Source: an uncultured Acidobacteriota bacterium
GTDB lineage: Bacteria; Acidobacteriota; Blastocatellia; Pyrinomonadales; Pyrinomonadaceae
Direction of reading: 5' to 3'
DNA: 64,000 nt
Assembly: GCA_902826795.1 (NCBI GenBank)
Contig: CADEGD010000022.1
Coordinates: forward strand, 1 to 64,000
Below are positions 9,740-19,039 of the stretch, piece by piece. The first letter of the stretch is position 1. Each line of letters starts with the position of its first letter. The notes beneath the pieces were generated by a model. The model was not told the DNA's origin. It saw only the letters and a program-made list of their open reading frames with translations, and did not search any database. Both the position numbers and the translations under genes were made by a program.

Positions 9740-12565
9740 TTAGCGATGAAACGTGCAGAAATCCTTGGGTTCGGCTCCGGCGGCAAAGATTCGCATCTCC
9801 GTCTTGGGGCAGGCGGCGGTTCCCCGCATTCCGGTTATCGGACAGATGATCACTGAAATGTTTTTCTGCTTTTCGCCGGTTTGAGAGCGAGGCTTCGCCG
9901 GCTGCTGATCCGACTGTTCTTCCCAAGTCTCGTTGATCGGCGTCGCACTTTTTGACGGCGTCGGAGACGGTGTGATCGGCTCGCCAGTCTCGGGATCGTA
10001 TTGAAGGTCGTCTTCCGTTTTCAAAAACGATCGGCCCGGAATCGTACCAGCGACGAACAATTCGATGCGACGAAACTCGGCAGGCACGTCGTCGACAGGA
10101 ACTTCGGTTGTTTCTGGCTGAAACTCGGTCGCCCACGCAGGATCATCTTCAGGTCCGGGAGTTGGCGAAGGCGTAGGTGAGGCTGAGGTTTTTGCATCTG
10201 TCGGAGCAAGGGCGTCAACCTCGCGGATCAGAGATCCGTTGCGGGTATCGATCTCGGCTTTCCGGACGCCGACCGGCATTGACCAGTCGCCGTTCCATTC
10301 AGGGTGACGATCGAGGGCTTCCTTCATGAAATCGGCCCAGATCGGCATCGCGGAGTCGGAACCCTTCATTCCAAGATCATCGCCGTCGTCAAACCCGACA
10401 TATACAACCACAACCAGTTCCGGAGTGAATCCCGCAAACCAGCCATCTCGCGACGTGCCAGTCTTGCCGGCAAGCCCCGTCTTACCGGCGACGTTTCTAA
10501 ATCCCCAACTTTGAGCTTCATACGCCGTGCCGCGATTGACGACGTCTTTCATTATGTCCGTCAGGATGTACGCTACGTCTGAGCGAACTACGTTTTTCTT
10601 GTCGGGCTGAGAAAGCACAACGGTCGAGCCGTCGCCGTTCGTGATCTGCGTGATCGGCATCGGGGCCACGCGGTCGCCGAGGTTTGCGAACATCGTGTAC
10701 GCGGTTGCGACCTGAAGCGGCGTAGATTCCGCCGTTCCGAGAGCCATCGACGGCCACGCTTTCTCGACCTTCGGCAGGCCGGCCTTGTGAGCGAGGTTCA
10801 TCACGCGGCCGATGTTCACCTGCATGCCGATATCTACGGTGACAGTATTCTTACTCTTTACGAGCGCATCCCTAAGTGTTACTTCTTTGTTCGAGAATGT
10901 ATCGCCGTAGTTGTTAGGGGCGTAAGAATCGTTGCCGAAGGTGAATATCTTCTTCTCGTCTTTGAGAACCGTCGCCGCCGTGAAAAGGCGGCTCGATCCT
11001 TCGTACGCGGAGTTGACCGCAGCCGCGTAGACGAACGGCTTGAAGACCGATCCGGGCTGCCGCATTGCACTCGTCGCGCGGTTGAACTGGTTCTCGAGAT
11101 AGTCGCGTCCGCCGACCATTGCGACGATCTCGCCCGTCTTCGGACGTATCGCAACAAGCGATGCGTTCAAACTTCCCTTCGGCTTCTTCGGAAAAAATTT
11201 GTCAAGCTTCTCAAGCCGCTTGCTCACCGTCTCATACGCGATCCGCTGCAGGTCGGGGTCGATCGAGGTATACACTCGCATATGCTGCAAGGCTTCCGGA
11301 TCGCTCACGAGCTTCGGCATCTCTTCGATCACGTGCTGCGAGAAATACGGCATTCCCTGCAAGTCTTTCTTGCTCGAGATCTGTTTAAGCTCAAGCGGTG
11401 CATTTCGAGCCGCGGAGTGCTGTTCGGGCGAGATCTCGCCCGTCTCAAGCATCGAATCAAGCACCTGGTTCCGCCGCTCAGTCACGCGTTGCTGATTCTT
11501 GAACGGGTTGTAACGATTCGGGCTTCGGATAATGCCCGCGAGGAAGGCGGATTCGGCAACGTTCAATTGCGAGACATCTTTACCAAAATATACGTTCGAC
11601 GCCTCGCCAACGCCGTAGATAGACACGCCGAGCTGCTGGCCGAGATAGATCTGATTGGCGTAGAGCGTGAAGATCTCTTCTTTCGTTAGCCGCGTCTCGA
11701 GGATGACCGACATGAATGCTTCTTTAGCCTTGCGTTCGAGTGTCGGATCGTTGTTCAACAAAAGATTCTTGACGAGTTGCTGCGTGATCGAGGAGCCGCC
11801 CTGATTCGCGATCGGCGAATCTTCATCGCCGTCGTATCGCCGCCACGCGGCACGCGCTATACCGCGAAGATTCACGCCGTAATGCTCGAAAAACGCGCGA
11901 TCCTCAGTGACCGTGATCGCCTTGATCAGGTGCGGCGGCAGGTCGGCAAAGTTTACAACCTTGCGCCGCCCGTCGCCCTCGGCCGCGATCGTGCTGAGCA
12001 TCTTGGGCTCCAGCTTCGACTGTTGCTCGATCTTGCCGCTCTCAAGATTTTGGATCGCCTCGACCGACTTTCCGTCCTTCGCAAACTTTACCTGCAAAGG
12101 CGAGAAGGCTTTCGCTCCATTGATGATGGCTGTTGAGCCGGGTTCGATCAAAAGCTTGCCGTCAACGATCGAGTATCGACTGCGGTTCGGGTCAGCCTTT
12201 GCGTTCTTTTCTATATATCCGGCACTCTTCAAATATTCGATGAGGTCCTGAATAGTTACGGCATCGCCCGCTTTGAGAGTCTTGGGGGCTGAATATATGC
12301 CCGCGTTAGGAGTGAATATCTCATTACCAAGCAGTTTTCGATCGATCCGGTCCGAATATTCGAACCAGAAATAAGTAACGCCGAGAAAACCGGTCAGCAG
12401 CAGGACCAATGCAAATGTTCCCGTCCAGATGTTGAAGATGCCGCCAATTATTCGCCGAAATCGCGACCTTGGCGGGGTTTGAAACGCCGTGATCCGTTTC
12501 GCGCGCTTCCAGCCGCCCGGCGGCATTTTCGAGCGCGTGCTTTTTACTATCGGCGTTTCGTGCAT
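9740..12565 (-). CDS. Penicillin-binding protein 1A, bifunctional transglycosylase/transpeptidase
   Basis: 941 aa, a class A PBP. A basic cytoplasmic tail is followed by one transmembrane helix (IFNIWTGTFALVLLLTGFLG). The GT51 glycosyltransferase motifs TEDRAFFEHYGV and GGSSITQQLVKNLLL carry the catalytic glutamates region. The transpeptidase domain has RQPGSVFKPFVY (SxxK), KSKNTV (SxN) and AGKTGTSRDGWFAG (KTGT). The C-terminal tail is Pro/Thr-rich and ends in a cysteine-containing segment (CPITGMRGTAACPKTE...FCTFHR) that could bind metal or form disulfides in the periplasm. It polymerises and cross-links peptidoglycan. It reads divergently from the epimerase gene. Confidence 0.95.
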   Translation of the reverse strand: MHETPIVKSTRSKMPPGGWKRAKRITAFQTPPRSRFRRIIGGIFNIWTGTFALVLLLTGFLGVTYFWFEYSDRIDRKLLGNEIFTPNAGIYSAPKTLKAGDAVTIQDLIEYLKSAGYIEKNAKADPNRSRYSIVDGKLLIEPGSTAIINGAKAFSPLQVKFAKDGKSVEAIQNLESGKIEQQSKLEPKMLSTIAAEGDGRRKVVNFADLPPHLIKAITVTEDRAFFEHYGVNLRGIARAAWRRYDGDEDSPIANQGGSSITQQLVKNLLLNNDPTLERKAKEAFMSVILETRLTKEEIFTLYANQIYLGQQLGVSIYGVGEASNVYFGKDVSQLNVAESAFLAGIIRSPNRYNPFKNQQRVTERRNQVLDSMLETGEISPEQHSAARNAPLELKQISSKKDLQGMPYFSQHVIEEMPKLVSDPEALQHMRVYTSIDPDLQRIAYETVSKRLEKLDKFFPKKPKGSLNASLVAIRPKTGEIVAMVGGRDYLENQFNRATSAMRQPGSVFKPFVYAAAVNSAYEGSSRLFTAATVLKDEKKIFTFGNDSYAPNNYGDTFSNKEVTLRDALVKSKNTVTVDIGMQVNIGRVMNLAHKAGLPKVEKAWPSMALGTAESTPLQVATAYTMFANLGDRVAPMPITQITNGDGSTVVLSQPDKKNVVRSDVAYILTDIMKDVVNRGTAYEAQSWGFRNVAGKTGLAGKTGTSRDGWFAGFTPELVVVVYVGFDDGDDLGMKGSDSAMPIWADFMKEALDRHPEWNGDWSMPVGVRKAEIDTRNGSLIREVDALAPTDAKTSASPTPSPTPGPEDDPAWATEFQPETTEVPVDDVPAEFRRIELFVAGTIPGRSFLKTEDDLQYDPETGEPITPSPTPSKSATPINETWEEQSDQQPAKPRSQTGEKQKNISVIICPITGMRGTAACPKTEMRIFAAGAEPKDFCTFHR

Positions 12566-12665
12566 TGGCTTGACGTTCTGCGGTTTAGAGGGGATTCGGA
12601 AAAGGGCGGTTGCCCTTGTAGAATTTTATTGCGTTTAGCTCAGGTATGTCTAGCAGTTTGTCATT

Positions 12666-13523
12666 ATGAAGGTACTGGTCACCGGCGGCAGCGGATATCT
12701 CGGAACTCACGTTCGCAGCTATTTCAATGCGGACGACCTGTCGCGCAAGTCTGGCCGCAGCGTTTTGTATCTTCACGATCTTCGCGAGATCGAAGAGTAT
12801 GACCTCGTGATCCATCTCGCGGCTCATCTCGATAAATCGCCCGAAGCGGCAGAAGAAGTCTTTCTTACCAACGTAGAAGGCACGGTGAATGTCCTTAAGA
12901 ATGTCCGCAAGGGATCGGCCTTCGTTTTCGCCTCCACCAAAGACGTTTACGGACGCTTCGCAGACAATTTCGCCGAGGTGCCTGAAACTTGTCAGACGAT
13001 ATACGCAGGCCAATCGGCACTCGAATGGTCAAAGCTGATCGCGGAGCAATATGTTCACTACTACGCGAATCAAAACGGCTTTCGCTCGTGCATTTTTCGG
13101 CTTTCGAACGTTTACGGCAAAACGCCCGAGAACACGTCGCCCGGCTTTGTCGGAGCATACGTCGACGCGGTCAATACGGGCGAGCGGATCCGCTTGCCGG
13201 GTGGCGGATCGCCGGTTCGCGATTTGCTTCACGTCGATGACCTATCGGCCGCCTGCAAAGCTTTTAGTGATTCTGTGATCAATCACGGACTTTACAATCT
13301 AGGCGGCGGCCGGGCAAACGCTCTTTCGTTAAAGGAACTCGTACACAAGCTCGAAGAAGTCTCAGGATTTCAGGCCGTGATAGACGACGATAATCCGCTG
13401 CCCACTCCGGTTCCGCAGCGTTACGTAAGTGATCTATCCCTCGTTCGGCAGGAACTCGATTGGGAACCGAAGATCGGCCTTGATGAGGGACTAAAAGACC
13501 TGTTCCGCAGATCTTCTGACTAA
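12666..13523 (+). CDS. NAD(P)-dependent sugar epimerase/dehydratase-like protein, catalytic Tyr missing
   Basis: 285 aa extended short-chain dehydrogenase/reductase. The Rossmann motif VTGGSGYLG lies at residues 5-13, followed by HLAAHLDKS, the NVEGTVNVL helix and ASTKDVYG. The active-site YxxxK helix is altered: the segment reads SALEWSKLIAE, with Lys present but Leu119 where the general base Tyr is expected. The substrate-side motifs GSPVRDLLHVDDL and YNLGGG are intact. It is followed by waaF and gmhB, so a role in LPS sugar metabolism (for example heptose or another nucleotide sugar) is likely. The missing Tyr questions normal redox catalysis. Confidence 0.8.
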   Translation: MKVLVTGGSGYLGTHVRSYFNADDLSRKSGRSVLYLHDLREIEEYDLVIHLAAHLDKSPEAAEEVFLTNVEGTVNVLKNVRKGSAFVFASTKDVYGRFADNFAEVPETCQTIYAGQSALEWSKLIAEQYVHYYANQNGFRSCIFRLSNVYGKTPENTSPGFVGAYVDAVNTGERIRLPGGGSPVRDLLHVDDLSAACKAFSDSVINHGLYNLGGGRANALSLKELVHKLEEVSGFQAVIDDDNPLPTPVPQRYVSDLSLVRQELDWEPKIGLDEGLKDLFRRSSD

Positions 13524-13531
13524 CCCCTTGT

Positions 13532-13552
13532 CACTATCCACTAACCACTGAA
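13532..13552. repeat. Three degenerate tandem heptamers (CACTATC/CACTAAC/CACTGAA)
   Basis: In the 55-bp gap between the epimerase and waaF genes, three consecutive 7-bp units share the core CACT. Similar seven-base periodicity with other units recurs at 15231-15258 and inside mutS2. Confidence 0.5.
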
Positions 13553-13578
13553 GCTAAAAATGCTTTCGAAATCGTTAA

Positions 13579-14601
13579 ATGAGAATCGTCGTTAGAGGAG
13601 CAAATTGGATCGGTGATGCCGTGATGACGATACCCGCACTTCGGCGACTGCGGTGGATATTTCCTGACGCATCCATTTCGCTCCACACGCGACCGTGGGC
13701 GGAAGGCGTTTTTCGCGACGCCGACTTCGTCGACGAGATCATTACTATAGACGGCCGCAGTTCGATCCGCAGTGTGATCGATCAGTCCAACGACCTTCGC
13801 GTCCGGGGCTTTGACCTCGCCGTTCTATTCCCTAACTCATTCGAGTCCGCGCTGGTCGCGCGTCTCGCTCGAGTCCCAAAACGCCTTGGCTATGCTACCG
13901 AGCAACGCGGCTTTCTTTTGACGGACAAGCTCGCGGTGCCGTCATGGAAAAATGACGAGCATGAATCCCGGTATTACTTCGAGCTTGTTAATTCCCTGTC
14001 CGACAACGACGGCCGCAGTATTGAACTGCCTAAACTCACTGTATCGGATCAAAGACGTATTGAGGCAAGCAAAAAACTCGCGGAGATCGGAGTTGGCGAA
14101 GGAGCAAAACGGGTCGGCCTCGGTGCCGGCTCAACGAACTCGCTGGCAAAACGCTGGCCGGCGGAACATTTTTCGAGACTGGCGGACATGCTCTCGACCA
14201 AGGCGGATTCATGCGTGTTGTTGCTAGGAGGTCCGGACGAGATCGACATGTCGAAGGCAGTGATGGATGTAGCGAATAATATTCATTTCGACCTGACAGG
14301 CCGCACAGACCTCGGAGCAGCTACCGCGATTCTCAGCGAACTGGACTTATTCATATCGAACGACATGGGCCTCGCTCATATCGCCGCCGCGGTCGGAACG
14401 GCGACGATCGTGATCTTCGGCCCGACCAACGAAAACACTACGCGTCCGCTCGGGCCGCATGTCGAGATCATCCGCGAACCGGTCGATTGTGCGCCGTGCA
14501 TGCTTCGCGAGTGCCCGATCGACCATCGATGCATGACGCGGATCACGCCGGAACGCGTTTTTGAATCGGCGTGCAAAATGTTGGAAACTCAAACTCGATG
14601 A
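13579..14601 (+). CDS. waaF: LPS ADP-heptosyltransferase II-like (GT9)
   Basis: 340 aa, the normal size for family 9 heptosyltransferases. It starts MRIVVRGANWIGDAVMTIPAL, the conserved N-terminal loop of WaaF/RfaF, and has the nucleotide-binding C-terminal half with GLGAGSTNSLAKRWPAEHF, LLGGPDE, LFISNDMGLAHIAAAVGT and FGPTNENTTRPLGP. It transfers L-glycero-D-manno-heptose from ADP-heptose to the LPS inner core on the cytoplasmic face of the inner membrane. The last codons overlap the start of gmhB (ATGA), so the two are translationally coupled. This supports heptose-containing LPS. Confidence 0.93.
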   Translation: MRIVVRGANWIGDAVMTIPALRRLRWIFPDASISLHTRPWAEGVFRDADFVDEIITIDGRSSIRSVIDQSNDLRVRGFDLAVLFPNSFESALVARLARVPKRLGYATEQRGFLLTDKLAVPSWKNDEHESRYYFELVNSLSDNDGRSIELPKLTVSDQRRIEASKKLAEIGVGEGAKRVGLGAGSTNSLAKRWPAEHFSRLADMLSTKADSCVLLLGGPDEIDMSKAVMDVANNIHFDLTGRTDLGAATAILSELDLFISNDMGLAHIAAAVGTATIVIFGPTNENTTRPLGPHVEIIREPVDCAPCMLRECPIDHRCMTRITPERVFESACKMLETQTR

Positions 14602-15149
14602 GTGTTAGCGATGGAAAACGGTCAGCGGTCTTTATCGACCGCGACGGAACGTTGATCGAGGAGGTAAATTTCCTTTCGCGCGTCGACGACCTGCAGGTTT
14701 TTCCGTATACGGCTGAAGCCCTAAGGCTTTTGAAAGAAAATGGATTCTGGATCGTCGTTGTTACCAATCAATCCGGGATCGGCCGTGGGATCTACACTGA
14801 AGCGGATATGCACTCGATCCACGACGCGATGCAAAGTCAGCTTGATGGAGCTATCGACGCGTTCTATTTCTGCCCTCATCTTCCTGACGAAGGGTGCGAA
14901 TGCCGCAAGCCGGGGCTTGGAATGCTCAATTTCGCCCAACGGGATATGCCGATCGATCTCGAAGGTTCGTGGATGATCGGCGACAAACTGATCGATGTGG
15001 AAACGGGCCAGGCCGCGAACATTGGCTCGGTATTGGTGCTGACGGGATACGGTGAAAAGCATCGGCACGAGCTTAATGTTCAGCCGCAAGTCGTTGCCGA
15101 AAACATCCTAATAGCCGCCGAAAAGATCGTCGATTCTTCAAAGGCGTGA
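14598..15149 (+). CDS. gmhB: D-glycero-manno-heptose-1,7-bisphosphate 7-phosphatase
   Basis: 183 aa HAD-superfamily phosphatase. The start is the ATG that overlaps the waaF stop (ATGA). An upstream in-frame ATG at 14571 lies inside waaF and is less likely. Motif I is FIDRDGTLIEE, with the nucleophile and acid/base aspartates. Motif II is VTNQSGIGRG. The zinc loop CPHLPDEGCECRKPGLGM has the Cys/His set typical of GmhB. Motif III/IV is MIGDKLIDVETGQAANI. It removes the 7-phosphate in ADP-heptose synthesis. With waaF it forms an LPS heptose unit. Confidence 0.93.
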   Translation: MSVSDGKRSAVFIDRDGTLIEEVNFLSRVDDLQVFPYTAEALRLLKENGFWIVVVTNQSGIGRGIYTEADMHSIHDAMQSQLDGAIDAFYFCPHLPDEGCECRKPGLGMLNFAQRDMPIDLEGSWMIGDKLIDVETGQAANIGSVLVLTGYGEKHRHELNVQPQVVAENILIAAEKIVDSSKA

Positions 15150-15197
15150 TACCGCCGGAGATTACTGCTTGAGACCTTATCAAGCCTTAACTTATTC

Positions 15198-15258
15198 CTA
15201 ACAGTTACCGGGTAAAAACTATTAACTGACCTAACTAATAACTGCTAACTGTTAGATA
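15198..15258. repeat. Long-spaced 10-bp inverted repeat with internal TAACTG heptamers
   Basis: CTAACAGTTA at 15198-15207 is the exact inverse of TAACTGTTAG at 15246-15255. Between them are heptamer-like units (CTAACTA, ATAACTG, CTAACTG at 15231-15251). The element fills the 135-bp gap between the convergent gmhB and histidine kinase genes. It may form a bidirectional stem, or be one of the short tandem repeats seen elsewhere in the window. Confidence 0.5.
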
Positions 15259-15284
15259 GAATCTGATCGAGACAACGTCGCCGC

Positions 15285-16775
15285 CTACTGGACCAGCGGC
15301 AGCCGCACGGTAAACTTCGCTCCGCGATTCTCGCCCTCGCTTTCGACGCTTACCGTTCCGCCGTGCAGCTCGACAAGATTTCTGACGATCGCGAGCCCGA
15401 GGCCAAGCCCACCGTTTCGGCCCGGACTGTTTACGTCCTGACGAAAACGCTCGAAAACCAGCGGAAGGAAATCTTTGCTGATACCGATCCCATCGTCAGC
15501 CACGCTGACGACCGCCACGGCCGCGTCCTGATGAGCCGATACTTCTACACGGCCACCCTCGTGGCTGAACTTGATAGCGTTTGTAAGGAGATTAGAAAAG
15601 ATCTGACGCAGCCGATTACTATCTCCCATGACGAAGGCACCTGCGGCGAATGCCTCGCGATCGAATTCAAGTTTGAGATGTTTCTGCTGCGCCGCAGGCC
15701 TCGCGATCTCGATCGAATCGCCGACGATAGCAATAAGATCGACGCGGCTTTCTTCGAGTTCAAGTTTACCGGAGATCAGCCGCGCGACGTCAAGCAGATC
15801 TTCGATGAGTCGATTTTGAGTTTCAGAATTCTTGATGATCGTATGGACAGCCCGCTGAGTTTGGCTGTGGTCAAGCGTTCCATCCTTCAGCATTCGAGCC
15901 CAGCCGAGGATCGAGTTGAGCGGCGTTCGAAGCTCGTGTGAAACGGTCGCCATAAACTCGTCGCGCAGACGGTTGGCAACTTCGGCTTCCTGTCTGGCAC
16001 GTTTCTCGCCCTTGAGCAGCAGTTCCCTTTCGCCGCCGACCTCTCGAAGCTGGTCGTTTATCTCGACCAATTCTTCGGTGCGTTCTTCGACTTTTTCTTC
16101 GAGCGATCGATTCGCGTCTCTCAATTCGATCTCCGCCGTCTGCCGCTTCTTTATCTCGCGAAAAACGACGAAGTTTGCCAAGCCTAGGGCGATCACACCG
16201 GCGAGACTAGCGGCGATCAGTATCCACACCGTCCGGCTGAGTCCGCTGTCGAGCGTGTTATCTCTTTCCTGTCCCCTCGCGGTCACCGCATCCTTGAGTT
16301 GTCGCACTCCGACCTGCACCGCATCGACCATCGGACGATACGCTACGTTTGTGATCTGCTGAAGGCCGACCTCGGGGCCGCCGATCTTCCGCGCTTGGAT
16401 CTTTGCATCAGCCTCGTTAATAACTTGGTTTGTTGCCCCCTCAATGGCTAATACGAGAGCGACGGCTTCAGGATCGTCGGCCCAAGCCTGTTTCAATTGA
16501 GCTATATTTTGGGGAATTGCCGTCTTCGCCCGGTTGTACGGTTCGAGATACGTGTCAACGCCGGTGTAAGAGAATCCGAAAACGCTTCGGTCGATCGCCA
16601 TCGCGTGACGGGCGATGTCGTCAGCCATGCGGAGAGAATCGTTTGTGCGACGCTGCCACGCCAACGCCTCCTGAAACGAGGCCTGACTTTGATAGAAGAG
16701 GAAACCAACCGTCGAGAGCGTAAGGAAAACGACGAAGAGTATTAGCGGGAGCTTTTGCTCGGTTCTTAATGCCAT
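15285..16775 (-). CDS. Orphan sensor histidine kinase with CHASE3-like periplasmic domain
   Basis: 496 aa. TM1 lies near residues 11-30 ([20 protein letters not shown]). A ~150-residue helical periplasmic region follows, carrying the CHASE3 pattern ([25 protein letters not shown]). TM2 is at ~187-208, then a coiled coil ([21 protein letters not shown]). HisKA has [19 protein letters not shown] with the phosphorylated His. The HATPase has [18 protein letters not shown] and [19 protein letters not shown]. No response regulator is adjacent, so its partner is elsewhere. Confidence 0.92.
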   Translation of the reverse strand: MALRTEQKLPLILFVVFLTLSTVGFLFYQSQASFQEALAWQRRTNDSLRMADDIARHAMAIDRSVFGFSYTGVDTYLEPYNRAKTAIPQNIAQLKQAWADDPEAVALVLAIEGATNQVINEADAKIQARKIGGPEVGLQQITNVAYRPMVDAVQVGVRQLKDAVTARGQERDNTLDSGLSRTVWILIAASLAGVIALGLANFVVFREIKKRQTAEIELRDANRSLEEKVEERTEELVEINDQLREVGGERELLLKGEKRARQEAEVANRLRDEFMATVSHELRTPLNSILGWARMLKDGTLDHSQTQRAVHTIIKNSETQNRLIEDLLDVARLISGKLELEESRVDLIAIVGDSIEIARPAAQQKHLKLEFDREAFAAGAFVMGDSNRLRQIFSNLLTNAIKFSHEGGRVEVSAHQDAAVAVVSVADDGIGISKDFLPLVFERFRQDVNSPGRNGGLGLGLAIVRNLVELHGGTVSVESEGENRGAKFTVRLPLVQ

Positions 16776-16816
16776 CTACTGCTTCCGAGAGAGATGTGGC
16801 GGGCGTTCAGGCGAAA

Positions 16817-17173
16817 TCAGGCTCGGCCAAAATCGTCTTCGAGGCGTTCGATGTCATCTTCGCCAAAATACGTTCCAGTTTGGGTCTCAACGAAGACGAG
16901 AGGTTCGGAGCTGTCGGGGTTCTCAACTCGGTGGGCGACTTCTCTGCCGATGTCAATTGCATTTCCAGCGGATACTAGATATTCCTCGCCGTTTAGTGTT
17001 ACTTTAGCAGTGCCTCGGACAACGAACCAGTGTTCGGCACGCTGCTTGTGCCGCTGGTAGCTAAGCCGTTTTCCCGGGGAAACTTCGATCCGCTTGACCT
17101 TATAATCGTGTCCTTCGTCCAGAATCGTGTAGCTGCCCCACGGCCGGGTTTCTCCTTCGTTCGCGATTTGCAT
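16817..17173 (-). CDS. Stand-alone cupin, phosphomannose isomerase type II-like
   Basis: 118 aa single cupin. It begins with the WGSYTILDEG motif, then SPGKRLSYQRHKQRAEHWFVVRGTA (metal-binding His/Glu set), and ends IDIGREVAHRVENP. It matches the C-terminal cupin domain of bifunctional GMP/PMI enzymes but has no nucleotidyltransferase. It probably isomerises mannose-6-phosphate/fructose-6-phosphate or a related sugar phosphate. Its start codon is only 2 bp from the divergent pilS start, so each gene's promoter would lie within the other's coding region. Confidence 0.8.
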   Translation of the reverse strand: MQIANEGETRPWGSYTILDEGHDYKVKRIEVSPGKRLSYQRHKQRAEHWFVVRGTAKVTLNGEEYLVSAGNAIDIGREVAHRVENPDSSEPLVFVETQTGTYFGEDDIERLEDDFGRA

Positions 17174-17175
17174 AG

Positions 17176-18924
17176 ATGGTCAGTTTAAACGAAAACAGGT
17201 TTACCGCCAACGTTTCACCCAATCAACGCGTTTTGCTGCTCATCATCGGGCGGCTTGTTGCCATTTTCCTGCTGCTCGTCTCCAGTTGGATATGGTACAG
17301 CGGTTCGGCCGATTTCACGCTTCAGACGATCCCGCAGAGCACTCTGCTGATCTTTATAATTTCAGTCGGGCTGACCGTCGTTTACTTTTTTCTGCTGCGG
17401 ATAAGCAGCCTGATACGTTGGCAGATACGGTTCCAGTTTTTGGTTGACGCTCTTTTGATAACCTGGCTCATCTGGCGGACGGGCGACCTGACATCGCCAT
17501 ACATCACGCTTTACATCGTCCTGATATCGATCTCGAGCCTGTTTCTTCAATCTCGTTCGTCCATCCTGATGGCGTTTCTGTGTGTCGGCCTGTTTTGCGG
17601 GATAGCTCTACTTACCGGCTTTAACGCGATCGAATCTTTTGGCGTGCTGCAGACGCGCTCGAAGATGATCCAGATCCTCAGCTTTCATGCGGTGGCGTTT
17701 CTGGTCGTCGGTCTTCTGGCGTCAAGGCTGGCCGACCGCCAAAAATCGGGCGAAGAGCTGCGCGAAGCAACGAAAAGCCTGGCCTCGCTTCGAGCCCTGC
17801 ACGAGAGGATCATCGAATCGATCCGCTCCGGGCTTATCACTACCGACCTCGACGGCACCATTTTCACTTTCAACACGTCCGCATCCGAGATAACCGGGCA
17901 TACGCCTGATGAGGTCAAAGGTACTTCGATCTTCGATGTCATTCCGGGGATCAGGACGACCCTTTTGGATGCTTCGCTTGAAAGCAGCGAGGTTCAATCG
18001 CGCTATGAGACGGATCTGACGACGCCGGAGGGCTTCGTCGTTCGCATCGGCTACAGCGTCGCCAGGCTTTTTTCCGAAACCAACGAATCGAGCGGCTATA
18101 TCGTAACTTTTCAAGATCTCACCGAGATCCGTTCGATGGAAGAAAGCATCCGCAGAAAAGACCGGCTCGCTGCCGTCGGACGCGTCGGTGCAGGCCTTGC
18201 ACACGAGATCCGCAATCCGCTCGGAGCGATGCGCGGAGCGATCCAGGTTCTCGAATCGAGCATGCCGCCGAACTCGATACAGACCGATCTGATGGGCATC
18301 ATCCTACGCGAATCGGACCGTTTGAACAGCATCATTACCAACTTCCTCAGCTACGCAAAGCCGAAGGTCGGCAACTATTCCGAAATCGATCTGAACGACG
18401 CTATCCGCGACACGGTCACGCTGATGCGCCACAGTCCCGACCTCAAGGATTCGCATCAAATCGCCGAGATATTGCCGACGCAACCTATTTTTGTTTCGGC
18501 CGATCAGACTCAGATACAGCAGGTATTGTGGAACCTTACTCGAAATGCCGTTCAGGCGATGCCTGACGGCGGCGAGCTGACGATCAAGCTCGAGCATCTG
18601 CCAAACGATCGGGCCCGGGTAATATTTACCGACACGGGTAAGGGCATGCCGCCGGAACAAGTTGAGCAGTTGTTCGAGCCCTTTGCAAAGTCGACGACCG
18701 GCGGTACAGGCCTCGGCTTGTCGATCGTATATCAGATAATTCGCGATCATAACGGAACCATCAATGTCAGATCAGCCGAAGGCGAAGGAACCACGATAAC
18801 CATCGAACTGCGTCGCGAACCGATGGCTGGCCATCGTCTCGATGTCGATGGGGCTGATGGGGCGCAGTCACCGATCGAAGCGTGCCTTAAAGTCAATAAA
18901 ACCGGCGACGAAGATAACTCTTGA
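17176..18924 (+). CDS. pilS: PilS-like membrane sensor histidine kinase
   Basis: 582 aa. The N-terminal third is a membrane domain of about six helices (from LLLIIGRLVAIFLLLVSS to VVGLLASRLA), as in PilS. A PAS domain follows (~210-330: ERIIESIRSGLITTDLDGTIFTFN). HisKA has AHEIRNPLGAMRGAIQ, and the HATPase has NLTRNAVQAMPDGGE, FTDTGKGM and GGTGLGLSIVYQII. It would autophosphorylate and signal to the NtrC-family regulator encoded 115 bp downstream, controlling pilA. No convincing Shine-Dalgarno precedes the ATG. Kinase, regulator and pilin in this order is the standard type IV pilus arrangement. Confidence 0.9.
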   Translation: MVSLNENRFTANVSPNQRVLLLIIGRLVAIFLLLVSSWIWYSGSADFTLQTIPQSTLLIFIISVGLTVVYFFLLRISSLIRWQIRFQFLVDALLITWLIWRTGDLTSPYITLYIVLISISSLFLQSRSSILMAFLCVGLFCGIALLTGFNAIESFGVLQTRSKMIQILSFHAVAFLVVGLLASRLADRQKSGEELREATKSLASLRALHERIIESIRSGLITTDLDGTIFTFNTSASEITGHTPDEVKGTSIFDVIPGIRTTLLDASLESSEVQSRYETDLTTPEGFVVRIGYSVARLFSETNESSGYIVTFQDLTEIRSMEESIRRKDRLAAVGRVGAGLAHEIRNPLGAMRGAIQVLESSMPPNSIQTDLMGIILRESDRLNSIITNFLSYAKPKVGNYSEIDLNDAIRDTVTLMRHSPDLKDSHQIAEILPTQPIFVSADQTQIQQVLWNLTRNAVQAMPDGGELTIKLEHLPNDRARVIFTDTGKGMPPEQVEQLFEPFAKSTTGGTGLGLSIVYQIIRDHNGTINVRSAEGEGTTITIELRREPMAGHRLDVDGADGAQSPIEACLKVNKTGDEDNS

Positions 18925-19039
18925 ACTGAACACCGCATATTTGTGACAATATAGGTGCTGGATCGTCCGGCTCACTCAGGTTTCTAATTCCTCCGAACTG
19001 GTTTACCACGCACCCCGGCATTAGCTCCGGCACCAGAAG

